Of a DNA stretch of 64,000 nucleotides, positions 1 through 9,242 are shown piece after piece. Each line of letters opens with the position of its first letter. Within the stretch, counting starts at the first letter, position 1. The notes beneath the pieces were generated by a model. That model was not told the DNA's origin. It saw nothing but the letters and a program-made list of their open reading frames with translations, and ran no database searches. The stretch comes from Macrosoma leucophasiata (lineage: Eukaryota; Arthropoda; Insecta; Lepidoptera; Hedylidae): the NCBI GenBank assembly GCA_036365455.1, contig JAWQUS010000009.1, forward strand, positions 6,168,001 to 6,232,000, in the 5' to 3' direction. The position numbers and the translations under genes were made by a program.

Positions 1-254
1 AACGGCAATAATCCACATGACATAAACTACACGCCACACGTCACATGTTTGACGTCTCGTGATATCACACGACACATGTGCACTTTCCTTAAGTACGCCG
101 CCACACGTTAGGACCCAGCGACAACATCGGCACCGTCGCCTACGTGGCCTGTACTATAAATAGCCGCCATATCTGTACTTCTTCCTGTGTTCAGCAATCT
201 GACTTCTCCGTGATTGTTTTTGACAAAATATTATTTATTTTAAAGAAAAATTTG

Positions 255-327
255 ACTTCAGGCGAGACTCGAACTCGCGGCCACTGGGAATTTAGTCCAG
301 CCGCTCTTCCAACTGAGCTACCGAAGT
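255..327 (-). pseudogene. tRNA-like sequence (tRNA pseudogene or tRNA-related SINE head)
   Basis: Read on the minus strand this folds as a 73-nt cloverleaf. The 7-bp acceptor stem pairs ACTTCGG with CTGAAGT. The D arm is GCTC/GAGC, and the T arm GCGAG-TTCGAGT-CTCGC is perfect with the usual TTCGA loop. The anticodon arm is poor: a five-pair stem cannot be made without a mismatch, and the loop most easily drawn gives an AAA anticodon that fits no normal insect tRNA. The A and B box regions are good, so it may still bind TFIIIC. I read it as a decayed tRNA or the head of a SINE. It lies in the intron upstream of the kinesin CAP-Gly exon. Confidence 0.5.
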
Positions 328-732
328 TCCTTCACATTTATTGCATTGCCTTATGGTGGCAGCAGCGCCATCTATTGCCAAAACTATGCGAACTGTGCAC
401 TATTTTTTTCCAAAACAACTAAACGCAGACATTTTCTCACACCCTTAGAAAATCGAGTTATAAACATAATACATAAACTGAAATTACATGTTCATTGAAT
501 TTAATATTTTTAATTTCAGAAATAAATTGTTTTCTATTTGTACGAACAGTATGCACACCCTATACATACTTACCCTACCTCTACCTATGACATACTAATA
601 ATGAATATGAATATGAAATAACTTAAACATGAACTTACACACGCACACTGTGGCAATGTGATCTAGCTTAACCTGCGTAACTTATATTTGCGAATTTTCT
701 CGCGTATACAACACTCCCAAACTTCTTCTTAT

Positions 733-1170
733 ACCCGACGTTTCGGTCGGAATTAGTCTGCCCATTAAATTTCGTTGTCCACGGTAGCTGGACAACGAAA
801 TTTAATTTCTACTATGTATAATGCTCGCGAAAACCTGTTATAATTTGTTAAATCTATAATATAAAAATAAGTCGGGTTTTCCTTCCTGACGCTATAACTC
901 CAGAACGCACGAACCGATTTCCACGATTTGGCATTCGTTGGAAAGGTCTCGGGCTCCGTGAGGTTTATAGTAAAGAAAATTCAGGATGATAAAACGACAT
1001 CCACGCGGGCGAAGCCGCGGGCAACAGCTAGTTATATTATAATAATTTAACAAATAAAAAAAAAAATATTACTAGCGAGTGTTAAATAAGTTACGTAGTA
1101 ATGTTTTCGCAGGTTTTCGCGAGCTTCATACATAGGAGAAATTAAATTTCGTTTTCCAGCTACCGTGGTC
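733..1170. repeat. Foldback (inverted-repeat) element with a nested Helitron-like insertion
   Basis: Arms near 778-848 and 1084-1167 are imperfect reverse complements; for example CCACGGTAGCTGG on the left is matched by CCAGCTACCGTGG on the right. The left arm also holds a tight palindrome at about 765-805 (TTAAATTTCGTTGTCC, 9-nt loop, GGACAACGAAATTTAA). A CGACGTTTCGGTCG motif stands at the outer left edge. The centre is occupied by a CTAGT-ending element (853-1032). No coding capacity is seen. Confidence 0.5.
853..1032 (+). mobile_element. Non-autonomous Helitron-like element
   Basis: It starts with TC (TCTATAATAT) and ends in CTAGT. Just upstream of the end is a short GC hairpin, GCGGGCGAAGCCGC. 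A TC start, a 3' hairpin and a CTRRT end are the classic Helitron signature. The internal text (gaaccgatttccacgatttgg) is typical of short lepidopteran Helitron relatives. Other copies in the window share the 3' GGGCGAAGC...CTAGT end. Confidence 0.6.
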
Positions 1171-1367
1171 GCGGACCTTATACCACGTCATTATAACATA
1201 ATAATTTAAGAAATAAAATACTGATATAATAATACAAGCACGTCTCAGCGAGTTTTATAAACTTGATGAGACTAGCATTTCATTATGGATGATGGAATCA
1301 CCAGTGGTTACCTGAAAGAAGCTAATTGAAATAATACGATGTAGAGTTAAGAATGTGTCGTGTCCAG

Positions 1368-1520
1368 GCAAGAACGACGGCTCGGTGGGCGGGACGCGGT
1401 ACTTCGAGTGTCGGGCGCGGCACGGCATCTTCGTGCGGCCCGACAAGCTGGCGCACGACCGCCGCGGCCGCTCCGCGCGCGCCTTCCGCGAACACGACCT
1501 GCGCCGCGCGCACAGCAAGG
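1368..1520 (+). CDS. Khc-73: Kinesin-3 (KIF13/Khc-73 type), penultimate exon: CAP-Gly domain
   Basis: This is an internal coding exon of a gene that begins left of the window. The acceptor is TGTCGTGTCCAG; the exon opens in phase 1, completing the Gly of the GKNDGS motif, and ends AAG-G before the donor gtaaca. It encodes GKNDGSVGGTRYFE and HGIFVRPDKL, the core of a CAP-Gly domain that binds the acidic C-termini of tubulin and EB-type proteins. A basic stretch follows. A CAP-Gly lying about 55 residues from the protein end is characteristic of KIF13-class kinesin-3 motors; CLIP and p150-Glued carry it at the N-terminus, and cofactor B ends differently. Codons here are very GC-rich, in contrast to the flanking introns. 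The CAP-Gly call is sure; the KIF13 assignment is by position and resemblance. Confidence 0.75.
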
Positions 1521-1539
1521 GTAACACTCTTTCTTTTTG

Positions 1540-2035
1540 GTATTTATTTATTTATTTATTTATGCTTCTATGCACCTTGTACATATGGCGGACTTAATGC
1601 CACTAGGCATTCTCTGACAGTCAACCGTGGGGTCATGAGAAAGCCTTGTGTAGGGTGCGGAAAATAATACATAAATGAAAATAATTACTTAGAGAAAAAA
1701 AAACAAAAACGTTCATACGTTTTTTACAGTACATAAATACTTTATCGAATAATATTTAACGCTGTACTAAATATAACAATAGATATATGGATAATAAGAT
1801 ACATATTATATAACTATATAATAATAATTAAGTATGTTGAAATTACACATAAATTTACATAAATATAGTTGTATAAATAAATATGCTTAATTTGTAAAAA
1901 AAAACTTGTAACTATGACGACACACTTTCAGGTTAAGACAATTGACTCAATAGGTGTTTCTTAAGCTTCACTTTAAAAGAAAATTTAGAGGAAGATTGCC
2001 GAATATCAACAGGGAGCATGTTCCAGAGGTATCAT
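1540..2035 (-). mobile_element. 3' end of a LINE (reverse-transcriptase C-terminus and tail)
   Basis: The minus strand from about 2030 to 1933 reads LWNMLPVDIRQSSS and onward to a TAA. The LWN-LP-IR pattern is the usual C-terminal signature of Jockey/CR1/RTE-type LINE polymerases. A non-coding 3' region follows, ending in (TAAA)n-like sequence at about 1540-1563. It shares the text TGGCGGACTTAATGCC (minus sense here) with the LINE stub near 63,100. It lies in the last intron of the kinesin gene and is 5'-truncated, with a 5S-derived SINE directly beside it. Confidence 0.6.
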
Positions 2036-2243
2036 GAAGCCCGCATGGCCGCGGCTGGTGTAGATCATAAGCGATCTACTCGGTTAAGCACTACGGGCGC
2101 GGTCGGGTAGTGTGATGGGTGGACCGCTAGTGGCAAATTAAATGCGCGTTTCCGTGCTTCGGAGGGCACGTTAAGCCGTCGGTCCCGGTTGCTATCGATG
2201 GATAGCAGTCGTTAAACCTTGTCGGAGGCCTTATGAGCGGTTT
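2036..2243 (+). mobile_element. 5S-rRNA-derived SINE, 3'-truncated copy
   Basis: The head (gcgcatggcc-like start, AAGCGATCTACTCGGTTAAG, GGGCGCGGTCGGGTAG, GATGGG-TGACCGC) resembles the internal control region of 5S rRNA. It is followed by the family body, with GTTAAGCCGTCGGTCCCGGT. The copy stops after GGCCTTATGAGCGGTTT and lacks the 3' part seen at 38,295 and 62,180. One extra G is present in GATGGGTGGACCGC. Confidence 0.7.
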
Positions 2244-2345
2244 AACCATTCGTGAATTGTTTTATACCTGTGATTCACGGGTTTACATTACGCTGATCGT
2301 AATGTTCGCTTCACAGTTTTAATTCTTATTTATCATATTTTATAG

Positions 2346-2425
2346 GTGAAGGCCTACACAACCTGCACAGATCGAGGAGTCGCGGCGAAAGCATAAACGC
2401 CGTCGGCACCAGGCGGAGCAAATAA
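2346..2425 (+). CDS. Khc-73: Kinesin-3 (KIF13/Khc-73 type), terminal coding exon
   Basis: The acceptor TTTTATAG is followed by GT, which completes the Gly codon left open by the previous exon. Reading continues GEGLHNLHRSRSRGES, then INAVGTRRSK and TAA at 2423-2425. The tail is short, basic and Ser/Arg-rich, and ends the protein about 55 residues after the CAP-Gly core, as expected for a KIF13-class C-terminus. The frame match across an 825-nt intron supports the join. Confidence 0.75.
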
Positions 2426-5400
2426 ACCATTTGTTCGTAGTGAAATTGCGTTCCACCATCCGTTCCCCCCGCAGACACCGTACCGGACCGAATTTAAACT
2501 TACGTCCACATCGAACCCCACTTTGATTACCAGTCCCCGACACATATGGTGCTTTATTCTTAAGTCGCGATCACACTCGTGGAAGACGTGCAATACTTCG
2601 ACGTACATTGTCATACACGATATGGTCGCGGCATCGTATTTTATTCGAAGCAATATAATTTATTGTCACGGCGACGGCCAGTCTCGCGTTCGTTGACGTG
2701 ATCAACGAATCGTTGAAGCGAAACCGTCGATTGGCGAACCCGAGTTCAACGGACAAGCGATTTAGATTAGTGATTTGTGATATAGGCGGGCTCGCGATAC
2801 GATATCCCGCGAGCCCCGTGACAGGACCGTGAACGTAACGGGGGTCGTCTTGAGCAATATTATGTACGAGTTTAGTTCATTTGCAATTTTATTCATTGAC
2901 GATAAATTCTGTAAATAGATATCGTGTTATGTGATTTTAATTTTTATTATTATTTCGATGTAAATATGTGAATCTTTGCGTGTGATTATTGATACTTTAA
3001 TGTTTTAGACAACCAATGAATTGTTTGTGATCGATTATAAGAATTGGTGGATTATTTGTATAGAATTTTTTACTGTATAGTTTGTGGTAGAGGTTATAGT
3101 TATTTATGTATTAGCTCATTGACATTGTATGCTTTTTATGCGCAGAATTGTATTTCGATCTCGGGATATATCTTCTGTTTACTGACTTTAATATTAATCT
3201 CCATTCGTTGATTACGAGGGTATATTTATTTACTTACCCCCTTATTCATAAACGTACTTTAGATACGATTTAGCTATAGAATGCTTTGTCTTTGTCAGTT
3301 GCATTGTCAAATGTACAGGATAGAAAAAGACAAAGGAGAGATTAGCAACACTTTAGCTAAAATACGTTTATGAATAAGGGGGTTAATGTTTACTCATTTT
3401 CTAAGACGAGTAAGTTCCTACAAGCATTTCAATTACGACGTCATTCCCGAAATATTCTCGTCACAAACCTTTCAATTTGCCTGTCGATGAATGGAGAAGT
3501 ATGATGTACTAATATGCTTTAACGTGCATTTAAATTTTCCCTTTCAAATTGCTCAGTTTTTCGTGTCAAAGTACACATATGCCAGTTGATTGTGATAGTT
3601 TCTTGCCACGGGACTATATGAGAGTCTGTGAATATAGTATTTTTTATTGTGTCGTCCTTGAATTCCCTATTAATTTAGTGAAACTCAAAATTTTACAAAG
3701 TCGTCCATTATCACATCTTCGTCCTATAAAAGACTTGTACTTAGTACACTTGCGAGCCATATGCGACGGACACAAAATTATGCCCAAATACAAAAAATTA
3801 AACCTTTTGGCGCAAGCGACAAGCGAATCTTGTTTACACTTTGTCCAATTAGAAGAGGCTCAATTATATATTTTGACTTCTTAAAAATCAATATATACGT
3901 ATAAGGAGCTACCCAGAAATAAGCTATATTTATCCCAACAGATTTCCTGGGTAATTGGTATAAAACTGTAACCCTATTTATAGATTAAAATAATAGATAT
4001 AAATGTGCCGAGTCCGGAGCTTACTTATTTTGGAACGTCGCTCGTCGCTTGCGCCCCTCTTTACTGGTTAGGTTGTGTAGGATCGTTGAGATGTATTATA
4101 AAATATAAAATGTTTGTTAGACGTGTTTCGGCGCGCTGTATATTAAAATTAATGTCATTATAAAAAATAAAAAAAAACAATTTGTCCTCAAATTTATCTC
4201 CATCCACTTTCGAACAATAAAATGTTTAAACTGTCTGTAAATTTATTAGTGTCTCCTCTCCGTCATATGCGAGAATCGTGGTAGGAGTAATACACGTTTG
4301 AGATGGTGAAATATCAGATCATATAGCATATTAGTGCGCGTATAACCTTGTTAGGATGTCCACTGGTACGCTGGTAACGGAGCGATATAGTAATAAATCA
4401 CCTAATGTATATTCCATCCTCTTAGTATAAACGTAAGTACACTTAAAGTACACAGATAGTATAAATCGCCGCGTTATTTACTAGTGTTTGTAAGTTTCAC
4501 TTCTACATTCATTATAGCCCGCCACTTGCCTCCATTCCTGTACACAATGTTGTATATTGACATACATTTAACTGTAAGTTATTACTAATTATGGATATAA
4601 TGAACAATGTTATCAAAAATATTCGAACAGCCGTTTCTATATGCACACGAGATTTAAATCGAGTCCGTAGCGTATTTGTAAGCGTCGACTGACATCATAT
4701 TTCGTCACAGCTATCACTTTTTACATATTATATCGAATGCTTATTAGACTGTTCGTACTTAAAACATTCCATTTTTGTTCTATACATTTATTGTTCTAAC
4801 CGAGACGTAGTTACGGTCATAAGTTAGTTTTTTATAGACAGTTATGACTTCATACTTTTGCATTTTACGTGTTAAATGGCCGGTTTCATAGTTGACAGAA
4901 AGATTTTAGCTCGGAAATATTATAGTAGATTACCTGCGAAGGAACTGTCAAGTAGTCAGATAAAGTTATCCGATATCTGTTGAACGGGCACTTTATATTT
5001 TGAAAGTGTAGAGCAGTAAGAATTTGGCCTCGACTAGGTAGGACAGCTCAATGTGTAGTCAAAAGTGTAATATCTAAATGAAATATTGAATAAAGTGTTT
5101 TCAAATTATGTAGGATGTGTCTTTGATAATCTCGATGTGCTTCTGTCCAGTAGTTTTGGTAGAAGACGAGGTGTCATAAAGGCAATAACTGGAAGACACG
5201 CAGAGTGCGGGCCAAGCCAACGGACAATCTATTGTCCTTTACCCTTGAGTCATAACAAGTCACAACCACGCGTACCTAGCCGTTAACTTGGCCTGCAGTC
5301 GGCTTTACGAGGACGGTAGGGCGAGGCAGTGTGCACTAGGGGTCCTAGGTTTAGGCTAATAGTGACCTTAAAGGCAGCGACTAGTAGGTCCTAATTTAAT

Positions 5401-5900
5401 TTTTAGGAGTTAAGCTGACCATGTGCTGTGCTTTTGTTTTAAATAGTAGTTTTAGGTAAATGAAATTATTTGTTTTATAATTAATTATTATTGTTTTACA
5501 ACCGTGTAGCGTATTTATTGCAGTCAATAAAAGAGTACATGAGCTTTTAAATTGTTTACATATTTTTGTTAATTGTAATTGTGTCACATTAATTTAGTGT
5601 TGTAGAAGTTATGTATGTTTGTTTTGCCAGTTCAGAATGTAAAGTAGATCAACCAAGATGTATTTCTATTTTTCATTTTATTTCTTAAGCGAATATAGAC
5701 ATAGGCGGCTACTTGGTAGCATAGGTGGTTGCATCTTCATTATTGTAAACATAAAGAGATTTTAATATTTAAATACAAAAATAGTTCACTTTTAGTGGAA
5801 ATATTATTGCCAAGTAGCAAATTTGAGTCAACCATCGCTGTCATTATCAATAATAAATGTATTATAAAATATCATTTTTGTCTTTCAATTTATAGTTAGA
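2426..5900 (+). other. Probable long 3' UTR of the kinesin gene
   Basis: This stretch directly follows the stop codon. It has no spliced coding signal and, for this window, very few repeats: only the 146-bp MITE at 3237. Candidate poly(A) signals AATAAA lie at 4216, 5089 and 5525. Long 3' UTRs are common in neuronal kinesin genes. The true cleavage site cannot be fixed from sequence. Open frames here (for example 3549-3884) resemble no family I know. Confidence 0.4.
3237..3382. mobile_element. 146-bp MITE with CCCCCTTATTC ends
   Basis: The terminal inverted repeats are CCCCCTTATTCATAAACGTA and its reverse complement ending GAATAAGGGGG. The body includes TGCTTTGTCTTTGTCAGTTG. It is flanked by TTA on both sides, a possible 3-bp target duplication. 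A nearly identical copy of the same length lies at 22,193 and a diverged one at 12,841. Confidence 0.7.
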
Positions 5901-6021
5901 ACTTAGAAATGCATGCGAAGTTTAAATATCACACTACGTAACTGACTAGTGACTAATACTAATATTGGTAACCGCCATCGGCACCTTTCAAAGGGACGAT
6001 AAAAACAGTAAAAATAGAACC

Positions 6022-6075
6022 TGGCTAAAATCAAACCTTAAAAGTCGCCGTACTTTTAAGGTTCCATTTTAGCCA
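6022..6075. repeat. Short near-perfect hairpin
   Basis: Arms TGGCTAAAAT...ACCTTAAAAGT and ACTTTTAAGGT...ATTTTAGCCA pair with a 6-nt loop (cgccgt) and a 3-nt internal mismatch. It may be a tiny MITE remnant or an RNA hairpin. Confidence 0.5.
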
Positions 6076-6294
6076 CGTAATAAAAACCAAGTTATTGTAA
6101 CTGACACATAATCAAAGTTATTTAGACAATCTTATTAGATAAGTCAAAATACAATATCAGAGCTCGTTTAAGTGATGAACTGCAAAAAACTTTTAACTTG
6201 CGAGTTCAACTCCACAATAATTTTCAAAATGATGTTGACAGGGCTAAAATATTAAAATTAAAACATTATCTACTGAATAAAAAAAAAATAAAAA

Positions 6295-6492
6295 TACGCT
6301 TACACTCACAGCCCCACAGTGGGTATAAACCTGTGTCGTGGGTGCCGTTGTACACATACAACACATACACAAACACCCAGACCCGAAACAAATATCTGTA
6401 GGCCATACAAATCTTTGTTCCAGAGCGGGGATCGAACCCGCGACCCTTCGAATCAAACGGTGGTTTCGCACCGCTGGACTAACCGGGTCGTC
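6295..6492 (-). mobile_element. tRNA-derived SINE (family C)
   Basis: The minus strand begins GACGACCCGGTTAGTCCAGC with a tRNA-like A box, then CGCGGGTTCGATCCC with a good B box. The body is GGCCTACAGATATTTGTTTC, then GGGTGTTTGTGTATGTGTTG. A second full copy is at 44,191-44,388 and a body fragment at 30,472. Confidence 0.65.
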
Positions 6493-8379
6493 AAAATGAA
6501 AGGTTCAGTCGCAAAATGCACTTCATACGCATGTACCATTCATTTTACATTTGTATCTGAAAAGAAAATGGTAGATAAAATTGTTTTACCCACTTTTCCG
6601 CTTTGATTTATTGTTTTATTATCTTCAAATTCCAATCTCAAGGATAATTTAATTATTCATGGATTACAAACTAAATATCATAGGTACATGAAACAGTGCC
6701 TTACGATTTAGGAAAGTTACGTAAATTGTTGGAAAATATAATCTAGCTGCTAGGTATATAAATTGTGGTGTATTTCATAGCAGTGAAGCGGAAATAAGTT
6801 TCCTATCTATCTAGTACATTATAGGTTGGTAAAACCTTTAATACACGTACCATACGAAAATTTGGATATAGACTTATTCAATACTCCCGTACGTAGGCTT
6901 AAACGCTTACTTAACAATGCTTATTTTAATAATTAAATGGCATTATTAACTCTTGTACGAATCTATATGTGCGTGTGTTGTTGTTTTTTGTAATTAACTT
7001 TGTTTTTTTTTAATCGTCGTTCGTCTACTGTAACCGTTTCAAATACCTACATCTAATCCTATATGCGGTAACTTATAATTGGCCTTAATTTCTGTAACTC
7101 CCGGTTACAGAACATACAACAGACATCTACATGTGTATTTATTGATAAAACTAGGTGTTAGTTACCCTACATAAAAGATTGGTATATAATATATAACCTT
7201 TAATACACGAACGATAATCTTACTTCAAATAATTAATGCTACTGAGCATAAGTTGCAGTAGGCTAAGATTCGCAGTCCACATCTATGACAAATAAATAAT
7301 GCAAGTTTTGATATTTATAATACTCGTAATGCCACCATGGCCCGAAAGCGACTGGACTGGTTACCCTGTCGCAGGTTGGATTTCTTGTCCGAAGTGATTT
7401 TTTTTCATTCCATTTTTTCTATAATTTCTAAATTCACTCGCATGTGATAGACAAAAAAATTAAAATATGACAATGGCACCATTGGTCAAAATGCAGATTC
7501 GTTGTCACAAATCTACGATCTCACGGCCTCCTAGGGCATACCTATACGAAGATCTAACCGAAACATGTTAACTTAAAGATAGGCATTTAGTGACTGACAA
7601 AGTGAAAACTGCCTTTACTTCATGGATATCTATGTCCTACTTTTATTGTTTTTACCCAACTAGGTATACAACAGTGAGAATGTTATTATAAACACGCGAC
7701 TACTACTTATGTCATCAAAAGTTTCGCGTTGTTGATTTTCCGCGTCTGCGTATAACTTGGGCCGCTTCCTTTCTTGTAGCGACAGTTGACCTTATTCGCG
7801 ACGTCGCGAGTGTCATCTTGGCAGGCAGGGCGGCGCGCCACCCGCCTGGCACCCGCTTCCACGGTACCGTCCACAAAACTTGCGAGAATTACCCATGAGA
7901 CAATGGGAACCCTTTTAGTTTGTATGGAGTATGAATTTGGAAGTAATGTCGCTCTCTACATTGATCGTAAAATTGGGCAGATGAGCGAAGAGAAACTGAG
8001 AAGCTTTATTGGCTTGATTTAGCTTTATTCAGGTTAAAATACATTTTCTGAATTAACAGGGTTGACTACTGGTAAGTTCTGTATGTGTTCTCAGTTTCAC
8101 ACTGTTGTGTTTGCCGTAGGTACAATACAATACCTACAAATATCACATATGAAATACCCATAGGTAGGTATTTAAGTTCTTATTATATTTTTACAAAATA
8201 GTGGTTTATACTTGGCGACATGTACGATCGAATCCGCTACCCTCCAATCATCCTCCAATTGATCAAATTATACAGTGAAAGACGACGACGAGTTCGTCGA
8301 TGCATTACTATATACTGAGTGCAGTATATAGTAATGCAGTAATTAGATAAAGTGATATGTCCGCCTACATCCCTACTTC

Positions 8380-8573
8380 CCTACTTAATATTATAAATGC
8401 GAAAGTAAATGCTCTGTCTGTCTGTCTGTCTATTACCTTTTCACGTTCAAACGACTGAACTGATTTTAATGAAATTTGGTACAGAGATAGAGCTGACGTT
8501 GAGAAAAAACATAGGCTACTTAGTTATTTATAAAACGACATCCACGCGGGCGAAGCTGCGGGCAACAGCTGGT
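8380..8573 (+). mobile_element. Non-autonomous Helitron-like element
   Basis: It begins TCCCTACTTAATATTATAAA, carries a CTGTCTGTCTGTCTG microsatellite and the text GAAATTTGGTACAGAGATAG, and ends with the hairpin GCGGGCGAAGCTGCGGGC and CTGGT. A sister copy is at 17,051. It lies about 360 bp upstream of the dynein start codon. Confidence 0.65.
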
Positions 8574-8929
8574 TACATATATACCTAGTACTCGTAGGTA
8601 TTATTAACTAACCTTACCCTATAATAAAGTTACCGCTTTGGCATGTCTCTAATGACTAAAGAAGTAGGTGCCTACTATACAATAAGTTAAATACAGAAAC
8701 TTTTTTGTTCACTCTACCCCATATTCTATTTTCGAATAGCAAGTTGATGCCTCGTTACAAAGGAGACATCGTTCCATAATAGCCTGCTATGGGTCTTGCG
8801 TGACTTGCTTGCCAGGCTCAGCCGTTTTGAATGTTCACTTCTCCAATAACCTCCCAACAAACAACACGCCTGCAAGCTTCATCCTCGGAAAGCCCTTAAA
8901 ATGATAACCTATACTCTCTAAATCTGAAA

Positions 8930-9242
8930 ATGGACCAGCCTAGCACTTCATCCTCCAACCAAGACCCCAGATTTGACTTCATCGGTTCCTATGCGGTGAA
9001 ATCTTTAAAATTGAAGCCGGAGAAATGGGTGCGAGTCCTGGGGTCGGAGGAGCACAGAACAACTTTGCGGGACTTTGTGGACAAGCCCTTCCCGATACTC
9101 CTGGTGGTCGTTTTGACCCACGCCGCGCAACTAGTCCCGGTTGTATCATTCCCATGTTATTTGAAGAATAAAGCCGTTTATTTCGTAAAGAAGCGACCAG
9201 ATGTCATCCCGAAAGAGAATTGCGCTGATATGGTCGTATTTG
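8930..9242 (+). CDS. Dynein heavy chain exon 1 (residues 1-104)
   Basis: Start exon. It encodes a polar [11 protein letters not shown] leader and then the conserved opening of the beta-class tail ([27 protein letters not shown]). It ends after the first base of a Gly codon before gtaagt. Confidence 0.9.

Larger units (their letters stand above)
5901..8379. other. Intergenic region
   Basis: Between the kinesin 3' region and the Helitron-like element upstream of the dynein gene I see a short hairpin (6022-6075) and a tRNA-derived SINE (6295-6492). The rest is AT-rich without recognisable coding sequence. A slightly GC-richer patch at 7740-7880 could be an old repeat or promoter-proximal DNA, but nothing specific supports either. 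Confidence 0.4.

Noticed and set aside
255..327. Functional tRNA gene
   Set aside because: Acceptor, D and T arms are good, but the anticodon arm is mispaired and gives no sensible anticodon.
1368..1520. CLIP-190, p150-Glued or tubulin cofactor B as source of the CAP-Gly exon
   Set aside because: The first two carry CAP-Gly at the N-terminus, and cofactor B ends in an acidic DEI-type tail; here a basic tail ends the protein about 55 residues later.
3549..3884. 111-codon open frame on the plus strand
   Set aside because: No recognisable family, no supporting splice or start context, and it lies in the probable kinesin 3' UTR.
7786..8022. 78-codon open frame in a GC-richer patch upstream of the dynein gene
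   Set aside because: No similarity I can recognise and no continuity with the dynein start; the in-frame stop at 8897 separates it from exon 1.
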